10,651 bases of DNA, taken from NCBI GenBank assembly GCA_017427625.1, contig JAFRSL010000105.1, forward strand, positions 1-10,651, written 5' to 3'. Under the pieces are notes generated by a model that ran no database searches, had not been told where the DNA came from, and was given only the letters and a program-made list of their open reading frames with translations. The position numbers and the translations under genes were made by a program. Positions 6,294 through 10,651 of this stretch are shown one piece after another. Position 1 is the first letter of the stretch. Every line of letters starts with the position of its first letter. The DNA comes from Synergistaceae bacterium. Lineage in GTDB: Bacteria; Synergistota; Synergistia; Synergistales; Aminobacteriaceae.

Positions 6294-6606
6294 TGTTCAC
6301 GCGGGGTATATCGTTTTGATTGCGGGTGCGGTTACGGTGATGCTGAGATTCCTGCCTTTCATTGCGTTCGGGAAGAGACGGCCTGAGTTCGTGCTATATC
6401 TCGGGCGCGTCCTTCCTCCTGCGGTTATGGCGATGCTTGTGGTTTACTGCCTCAAGGGTGTTGAAATTCTCGGCGGAACTCACGGAATCCCTGAAGCATT
6501 GGCGTGCATTCTCGTTGCGGTTCTCCATGTTTGGAAACGGAATACACTCCTCAGCATTACGGCCGGAACAGTGGCATACATGGCGATGATTCAGATGGTA
6601 TTCTGA
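6286..6606 (+). CDS. azlD: AzlD family branched-chain amino-acid transport protein, small subunit
   Basis: The 106 aa hydrophobic protein has the length and pattern of AzlD/BrnE, the small partner needed for AzlC-type export. Four or so membrane segments are visible (about residues 7-26, 40-58, 69-82, 85-104). The second carries the typical LPPAVMAMLVVYCL pattern, and the N-terminal segment has RFLPFIAF, as in the family. The start at 6286 overlaps the end of azlC by 8 bases and is supported by AGGGGG at 6273-6278. The gene closes the ctsR-clpC-azlC-azlD run; the next gene follows after 36 bases with clearly different base composition. No terminator is obvious behind it. Confidence 0.92.
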   Translation: MFDVHAGYIVLIAGAVTVMLRFLPFIAFGKRRPEFVLYLGRVLPPAVMAMLVVYCLKGVEILGGTHGIPEALACILVAVLHVWKRNTLLSITAGTVAYMAMIQMVF

Positions 6607-6607
6607 G

Positions 6608-6632
6608 CTGCTACTTCTCAAGCTTTTAGCAG
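6608..6632 (+). repeat. Small inverted repeat touching the ribosome-binding site of the next gene
   Basis: CTGCTA (6608-6613) and TAGCAG (6627-6632) can pair with a 13-base loop. The right arm overlaps the first bases of the AGGAG (6631-6635) used by the 6643 gene. The stem is only 6 bp, there is no T-run to make it a terminator, and it may be chance. Confidence 0.25.
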
Positions 6633-6642
6633 GAGTGAAAAA

Positions 6643-6888
6643 ATGGCGATAACGTTACAAGAAGCAATTCAGATAGCAGAGAAAAATAAATATGCGGATA
6701 AACTCGTTTCGATTCGAGAATATCATGACCGGTATGTTATGTCGTATGCTTATGCAGATGGATCTGTATCGTGCGATTCTCCGATGTATATTATGAAAGA
6801 CACCGGTGAAGTAGGAGTTTTTTTCCCTCCGGATTACAGCAAAGAATATTACTACAGCGGAATAAATGTTCCAATTCCGCAGAAGTAA
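6643..6888 (+). CDS. Small hypothetical protein, 81 aa
   Basis: I do not recognise this gene with confidence. It has a good start: AGGAG at 6631-6635, 7 bases before ATG 6643. The protein is soluble, rich in Tyr and acidic residues, with no signal peptide or membrane segment. An N-terminal amphipathic helix (about 5-24) is followed by a beta-rich part with DRYVMSYAYADGS (about 29-41), then PMYIMKDTGEVGVFFPPDY (about 47-65). The pattern of a short domain ending in a Lys/Asp-x-Thr-Gly strand-turn motif recalls small immunity-type proteins such as the Imm35/YrhB group, but this is only a resemblance. The base composition and codons (many AT-rich codons such as AAA, TAT, ATA) differ from the GC-richer clpC-azl genes and suggest separate acquisition. 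It lies before another small gene on the same strand. Confidence 0.7.
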   Translation: MAITLQEAIQIAEKNKYADKLVSIREYHDRYVMSYAYADGSVSCDSPMYIMKDTGEVGVFFPPDYSKEYYYSGINVPIPQK

Positions 6889-6897
6889 TCGATAAAT

Positions 6898-6907
6898 CTT
6901 TTCCCCG
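6898..6907 (+). repeat. CTTTTCCCCG motif, copy 1
   Basis: The 10-mer CTTTTCCCCG lies between the two small genes and is followed shortly by AAGGTG and a GAGA run. The same 10-mer, again followed by AAGGTG and GAGA, occurs at 7239-7248, and a near copy CTTTCCCCA at 7173-7181. Confidence 0.4.
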
Positions 6908-6935
6908 CACACAAAAGGTGAGAGAGAAAGAAGCT

Positions 6936-7172
6936 ATGGAGGATTTAGTCCTGGAAGAATTAACAGAAGAAAAAGCTACTTATCGATATTATCCAGTTGG
7001 AAGCAATGAATACGGTATTGTTTCGATAATGCGAAAGACTGGAGAGTGTGCCCATGAAAAGAAATGGCCCGGCAGTAATACATCTGTACATGCGCGGCAA
7101 GTATGGCAACGGTTGAAAGAATATCGGAAAAACAACAAATACCCTGAGAAAGACTTAGTGGCATGGTATTAA
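6936..7172 (+). CDS. Small hypothetical protein, 78 aa
   Basis: This is a short soluble protein of unknown function with no signal peptide. It starts MEDLVLEELTEEKATYRYYP and contains EYGIVSIMRKTGE (about 25-37), a strand-turn-strand pattern, then a C-terminal helix with VWQRLKEYRKNN and the ending YPEKDLVAWY. From memory, small conserved hypothetical proteins with a similar end occur in gut Firmicutes, but I cannot name a family. An in-frame GTG at 6918 would give 84 aa and has no ribosome-binding site; the ATG at 6936 has AAAGGTGAG about 13 bases upstream, a long but usable spacing. The base composition is as AT-rich as in the 6643 gene, suggesting that the two arrived together. It is followed by an overlapping possible small frame at 7163. 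Confidence 0.62.
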   Translation: MEDLVLEELTEEKATYRYYPVGSNEYGIVSIMRKTGECAHEKKWPGSNTSVHARQVWQRLKEYRKNNKYPEKDLVAWY

Positions 7173-7321
7173 CTTTCCCCACATACGCAGGGCTGATCTC
7201 GAAAGAAGCGGGGAAAATGCTGAAAGTAACAACAGACTCTTTTCCCCGTATAAGGTGGTCGAGATACCATATCCGCGAGGAAGTTAGTTCACTTTCTACC
7301 GGCAAAGAGAGTTTTCATTGA
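7163..7321 (+). CDS. Possible small overlapping frame, 52 aa
   Basis: An ATG at 7163 overlaps the end of the 78 aa gene and opens a 52-codon frame ending TGA at 7321. The predicted peptide begins MVLTFPTYAGLISKEAG and is basic and soluble. The start arrangement (ATG a few bases before the previous stop) is typical of coupled genes, but no clear ribosome-binding site precedes it. The last 33 bases overlap the 3' end of the convergent exported-protein gene. No family is recognised. It could be the remnant of a third small gene in this stretch or a chance open frame. Confidence 0.22.
   Translation: MVLTFPTYAGLISKEAGKMLKVTTDSFPRIRWSRYHIREEVSSLSTGKESFH
7209..7248. repeat. Inverted repeat CGGGGAAAA / TTTTCCCCG, second CTTTTCCCCG copy
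   Basis: CGGGGAAAA (7209-7217) and TTTTCCCCG (7240-7248) form a 9-bp perfect stem with a 22-base loop. On the minus strand it lies about 40 bases after the stop of the exported-protein gene and is followed by CTTCTTT, so it might act as a weak terminator there. The right arm is also the second copy of the 10-mer found at 6898-6907. Confidence 0.4.
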
Positions 7322-7993
7322 AGCCTTCGTTATGTTCTCGACGACTTTCATGACCGGCCCGCCCTGATATTCGCGGTATATCGTGTACTTCACAGCCCCG
7401 ATGTAATCACCGTCAGCATCCTTAGTGCTGTAGATTCTCGGCTCGCATACCGTGTGAAGGTACGTAACATCATGCGCGGGAATGACCTCTGTCTTCTCTT
7501 CGGGGATTCTTATTGTCTCGATGACACGCCCTTTAGCGTCGCGCTTCTCGATTTCCCTGTACTCCGTGTAAGTCCTCGTTGTCTCAGGAACATGCTCGGT
7601 AACAAATTCCTGTTTGACTTCCGCCGTTATGAACGCTGTGTAACCCATTTCGTCCGCCCACTTGAAGAACTCCGGGCTTGATGTCGAAGCATTATCGCCG
7701 TGAATGAACTTCATATCGCTGACGACAGAATCGAGATTCTTGACCATTATGGAGCTTTTCTTCTTCCCGAAAGCCGAGTGAATACCGTCAACAGTCCACG
7801 TGAAGAAATCTGCCCTGAGCTGCTTCTGAGGCATCAGCTGAGTTCCTGCGTTGAGTGTGAATTTCGGGGGCATGACAAAAATTTTCTTGAGCGCAGAGAA
7901 ATTCACGGACGGGTCCTGCCACACTTCAACATCGCTTGCCATTGCTTCACATGACATCACAAGGACGAGGGCTAGTATGAGAATTTTTCGCAT
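7289..7993 (-). CDS. Exported protein of unknown family, 234 aa
   Basis: The N-terminus MRKILILALVLVMSC followed by EAMASDVEV is a signal peptide with likely cleavage after Ala-Met-Ala. The Cys at about residue 15 follows Val-Met-Ser, a poor lipobox, so lipid attachment is possible but less likely. The mature part begins with a strand pattern FSALKKIFVMPP, reminiscent of small periplasmic or outer-membrane-associated proteins whose first strand reports a cell-surface assembly domain. A second domain starts at about residue 110 (WADEMGYTAFITAEVKQEF), and a charged Thr/Glu/Arg-rich strand-loop region (about 130-175) follows. I cannot assign a function. Two ATGs are adjacent; AGGAGG at 8002-8007 is 8 bases from the one at 7993 and only 5 from the one at 7996, so 7993 is chosen (7996 would give 235 aa). 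It is divergent from, and shares a promoter region with, the secreted hydrolase gene. Confidence 0.85.
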   Translation of the reverse strand: MRKILILALVLVMSCEAMASDVEVWQDPSVNFSALKKIFVMPPKFTLNAGTQLMPQKQLRADFFTWTVDGIHSAFGKKKSSIMVKNLDSVVSDMKFIHGDNASTSSPEFFKWADEMGYTAFITAEVKQEFVTEHVPETTRTYTEYREIEKRDAKGRVIETIRIPEEKTEVIPAHDVTYLHTVCEPRIYSTKDADGDYIGAVKYTIYREYQGGPVMKVVENITKASMKTLFAGRK

Positions 7994-8001
7994 CATTTTT
8001 A

Positions 8002-8007
8002 CCTCCT
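8002..8007 (-). promoter_or_regulatory. Ribosome-binding site of the 234 aa exported protein
   Basis: The complement reads AGGAGG. Its spacing of 8 bases favours the ATG at 7993 over the one at 7996 (5 bases). Confidence 0.7.
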
Positions 8008-8021
8008 AGAATTTTCCCGAT

Positions 8022-8051
8022 ATTATAAGTGTTTGGTGATATAATGCGCAA
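8022..8051 (-). promoter_or_regulatory. Promoter of the 234 aa exported protein
   Basis: On the complement a perfect TATAAT (8022-8027) is preceded at 18 bases by TTGCGC (8046-8051), a weak -35 box. Transcription would start near 8015, ahead of the AGGAGG. It overlaps the oppositely directed hydrolase promoter. Confidence 0.45.
8037..8045 (+). promoter_or_regulatory. Extended -10 promoter of the secreted hydrolase gene
   Basis: TGATATAAT is a perfect -10 hexamer (8040-8045) with the TGn extension, which usually compensates for a missing -35 box; none is evident. The start of transcription would be near 8052, followed by AAAGGAAG at 8064-8071 and the TTG start codon. Confidence 0.55.
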
Positions 8052-8079
8052 TTATTTAGCACGAAAGGAAGTATAGATT

Positions 8080-10419
8080 TTGCGTAAAATCTTGTTGTTA
8101 CTTTGCGCTCTCGGAATGCTTACAGCTCCGGCATACTCGGACGAGTTCGTTGCACTTGAGCGCGGTCTCACGGCTGGGAGAATTATTCGCTCAGTCTCCG
8201 AAAATTCCTACCTCACAGGGAATGACACCCCAATCACTGAGGCATCAATCTCGGCTCTTTCTTCAGATTACGGCAAGACAGGCCTCGTTGCTGACGGAAA
8301 CACACGCTTGATCCTCCGTTACCAGTCCGACACAGCAGGAACCGTAGCGTTCAGCGTTTCACCGTCAATTCCAGGCTCGCGTCTCGAACGTCTCACTGAC
8401 AGAAGCGAAATCACCGCCCCAGTCCCAACCACAAGCACAGGGAGTGTGAATCAGGCCTCAGCGGTATTCATTGCGCCGGAATCATGGCCGTCAGCCTTGA
8501 CCTACCCCAAAGGCACTTTCACGGTTACAGCGACATTCACGCCCACAAGCGGAACACCATCAACCAAAACTCTCACGCTGACGCTGCAAGCCCCTCCTGT
8601 CGTTCTCATTCACGGTGCATTCGGGACAAACGAGAGAGCATTCGGCTACACTCAGGGAACAAGGCACGGAGTTTGGCAGAAGCTCGAAGACGCAGGTCTC
8701 ACCGTAGCAAGCTGGAACTATCCCAACGAGAAAAGCCCTAAGGAAGTCATCGCCAACAACAGCAACGGCCTCGCAAAGATTCTCTCCGACACTTTCGACA
8801 GCCTCAACTCTCAGGGGATCGCCGCAACACGCGCTGACCTCGTTACTCACAGCTCAGGCGGACTCATGGCCCGTCAGTACCTCCGCAACGACATCGACAC
8901 TGGCAACAATACCCCCAACTCCTACGGTCTCGGTACTGTACGAAGAGTCGTAACCATAGCCTCCCCGAATCTCGGAAGCAACGTATCATCATATTGCGCC
9001 GGGAAATTCGACACGCTCCCGTCATCATGGCAGAACTGGTCAGCAAAGGAAACTTGGGAGAGCCTCATTTACGCGGCCTTGAGGGCTCTTGTTTTCGAGA
9101 GGAAGAACGCCACCGAAGTCATGGAGGACACTTCGCTCAAAAGCACTTACATCGCTAACTTGGGTTATCCTGACATTCCGTTCCATTCGATCTACGGGAA
9201 AGTCAGCGCGGACACGGAAAAGTTCAACCAGCTCTTTGAGGACGTTATGAACAACAACGTAGCCGCACTCAGCAAGACAACATGGCTCCCTGAGTACCTG
9301 GTGAACCTTCTTCTTGCGGCAGACCTTGACACGATTTCGTCAGTCCTTAAGATAGCCGAGCCAATGCTGAAATTCCGCGAGCTTCTTGGGGCATTGTTCG
9401 GAAGTGATGACCATGACCTGATAGTCTCTGAAACCAGCGCTAAGGACATATTCCCCTCAAACGCCGTAACAGCCTTCAACGGAATGGGCACTCACAACCA
9501 CATTCTCATCGCACAGCAGGACGATGTTGGCGACAGGGTAGTTGCGCTCCTTAAGGGCGGAACGGAAAGCTTCATGGTGAACACGGCTTCGTCGGCAGAA
9601 TATGACCGTGCGTTTGACGCTCTCGTCTCGGATTATGACGCTTCGAGAGTAAGAGGAGCTGATGACACGGACTTGAGCCAGTACATCGACCAGTCTCTCG
9701 CGCTTAATGTCTCAGACCCTGAGCCTGAATACATGGGTGCGGACGATGAAAGGCCAGTGGTTCAGAGCATGAATGTTTCTGGAACATCAGAGACCGCGTT
9801 CAACGACAGGATACTCGTCAGGATTGTGGGCGATGACGGAGCGGCAAAGTTCTTCATGATTGATGCAAGCGGAGACAAGTCTTTTGACGTTGAAGTGTGG
9901 GCTGGAAGAGAGGACAAAGGAATCCTTGAGGTAGCCTATGCGACGTTGCAGGACGGGAAAGTCAAGCTCTCCCAGGCGAAGACAGTCGCAGTTCCCCCGC
10001 TCGTTGAAGGCATAATAACCGGCCTCACTGTCTCAAAAGGGACGATATACTGCCATGTTGACGACGAGACTCCGATAGGGCTTGTTGCTCACACTGAAGA
10101 CGGGAACTATGACATCTCCGCGCCGGCTCTTGGTGTTGCATCGTGGACGAACTCCGACCCAAGCGTTGCTGAAATCACAGACGAAGGCAGCGTGAAGGCC
10201 CTCAAGGAAGGCACGACTACAATCACAGCCACAGCACAGGGACACTCAGTGAAGGTCAATGTCGTGGTATTATCGTCAAGTTCAGCCGAAGATGCTACGA
10301 AGGATCTTGTTGAACATGACATCAGAGTGAGCAGCGGATCATCAAGCGGCTGTAATGCAGGGTACGTTGCCCCTGTAATGCTTCTCGCAGTTCTCGCAAT
10401 CATCAAGAAATCACGCTAA
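8080..10419 (+). CDS. Secreted alpha/beta-hydrolase (lipase/esterase-like) with Ig-like domains and Synerg-CTERM anchor
   Basis: The 779 aa protein starts at TTG 8080, 8 bases after AAAGGAAG. Residues 1-20 are a signal peptide (cleavage near Ala-Tyr-Ser). A beta-rich, Ig-like region (about 50-170) precedes the hydrolase domain. That domain begins VVLIHGAFG (174-182, oxyanion region) and has the nucleophile elbow THSSGG (256-261) with Ser258. A probable acid is Asp446 in DDHDLIV, and a probable catalytic His is 472 or 474 in GTHNHILIA, so a full triad can be proposed. The usual first Gly of GxSxG is Thr here. A linker or beta domain (about 495-640) leads to a BIG2-like Ig domain (about 647-730) with the SVAEITDEGSVKALKEGTTTITA pattern split over 695-717. 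The C-terminus has a Ser/Gly stretch, GCNAG (757-761), a hydrophobic helix and KKSR, the Synerg-CTERM sorting signal. The substrate is unknown; surface lipase or esterase is inferred. Confidence 0.92.
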   Translation: MRKILLLLCALGMLTAPAYSDEFVALERGLTAGRIIRSVSENSYLTGNDTPITEASISALSSDYGKTGLVADGNTRLILRYQSDTAGTVAFSVSPSIPGSRLERLTDRSEITAPVPTTSTGSVNQASAVFIAPESWPSALTYPKGTFTVTATFTPTSGTPSTKTLTLTLQAPPVVLIHGAFGTNERAFGYTQGTRHGVWQKLEDAGLTVASWNYPNEKSPKEVIANNSNGLAKILSDTFDSLNSQGIAATRADLVTHSSGGLMARQYLRNDIDTGNNTPNSYGLGTVRRVVTIASPNLGSNVSSYCAGKFDTLPSSWQNWSAKETWESLIYAALRALVFERKNATEVMEDTSLKSTYIANLGYPDIPFHSIYGKVSADTEKFNQLFEDVMNNNVAALSKTTWLPEYLVNLLLAADLDTISSVLKIAEPMLKFRELLGALFGSDDHDLIVSETSAKDIFPSNAVTAFNGMGTHNHILIAQQDDVGDRVVALLKGGTESFMVNTASSAEYDRAFDALVSDYDASRVRGADDTDLSQYIDQSLALNVSDPEPEYMGADDERPVVQSMNVSGTSETAFNDRILVRIVGDDGAAKFFMIDASGDKSFDVEVWAGREDKGILEVAYATLQDGKVKLSQAKTVAVPPLVEGIITGLTVSKGTIYCHVDDETPIGLVAHTEDGNYDISAPALGVASWTNSDPSVAEITDEGSVKALKEGTTTITATAQGHSVKVNVVVLSSSSAEDATKDLVEHDIRVSSGSSSGCNAGYVAPVMLLAVLAIIKKSR
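10329..10416 (+). other. Coding segment for the Synerg-CTERM sorting signal
   Basis: Residues 751-779 show the tripartite layout of a C-terminal sorting signal: Ser/Gly-rich spacer with Cys758 in GCNAG, a hydrophobic stretch of about 14 residues, and a terminal basic cluster. In known invariant-Cys CTERM systems the Cys is thought to be the processing site for a CPBP-family intramembrane protease; that enzyme is not in this window. Confidence 0.8.
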
Positions 10420-10432
10420 AGCCAACAAAAAA

Positions 10433-10465
10433 ACCGGGTCTCCAATTAAGAAGGCCCGGTCTTTT
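10433..10465. terminator. Bidirectional Rho-independent terminator
   Basis: ACCGGGTCT (10433-10441) pairs with AGGCCCGGT (10452-10460) through one T-G wobble, with a 10-base loop. It is followed by CTTTT on the plus strand and preceded by an A-run (10426-10433) that gives a T-run on the minus strand. It lies between the convergent hydrolase and flavoprotein genes and can end both transcripts. Confidence 0.88.
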
Positions 10466-10471
10466 CACACA

Positions 10472-10651
<180 letters not shown>

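Noticed and set aside
6976..7305. 109-codon minus-strand open frame across the small-gene stretch
   Set aside because: It is antisense to the 78 aa gene, has no recognised motifs or ribosome-binding site, and its Cys/His/Ser-rich composition is typical of a shadow frame.

Overview
The window looks like a chromosomal segment from a member of the Synergistota (Synergistetes), probably a gut or oral anaerobe. The strongest clue is the C-terminus of the large secreted hydrolase (8080-10419). It ends in a Ser/Gly stretch, a Cys-Asn-Ala-Gly core, a short hydrophobic helix and a basic tail, which is the layout of the Synerg-CTERM sorting signal. A two-gene ctsR-clpC operon and a flavocytochrome c-type fumarate reductase fit an anaerobe of this group. 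The assignment rests on motif recognition, not on a database search.

Left part, minus strand (1-2576). The order of transcription is def (peptide deformylase), fmt (methionyl-tRNA formyltransferase), a Nudix hydrolase of the ADP-ribose pyrophosphatase type, then the start of a methyl-accepting chemotaxis protein cut by the window edge. def and fmt are one base apart and form the usual formylation/deformylation pair. fmt carries an in-frame insert of about 102 bp made of a GC-rich, hairpin-rich interspersed-repeat-like element, the most unusual feature of the window.

Middle part, plus strand (2640-6606). A divergent promoter region separates def from ctsR-clpC-azlC-azlD. A CtsR-type heptad repeat overlaps the ctsR promoter, so autoregulation of the Clp stress operon is likely. 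The mcsA and mcsB genes that lie between ctsR and clpC in Bacillus are absent here. clpC overlaps azlC by 19 bp and azlC overlaps azlD by 8 bp, so a branched-chain amino-acid exporter is tied to the stress operon.

Small-gene stretch (6607-7321). Two short, more AT-rich orphan genes and a possible third overlapping 52-codon frame follow, with repeated CTTTTCCCCG motifs around them. No function can be assigned.

Right part (7289-10651). Two exported proteins are divergently transcribed from back-to-back promoters: a 234-235 aa protein of unknown family (minus) and a 779 aa alpha/beta-hydrolase with Ig-like domains and the Synerg-CTERM anchor (plus). A bidirectional terminator separates the hydrolase from the 3' end of a convergent fumarate-reductase-like flavoprotein gene. 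There is no gene-free stretch longer than 300 bases, and I see no tRNA, rRNA, CRISPR array or transposase.
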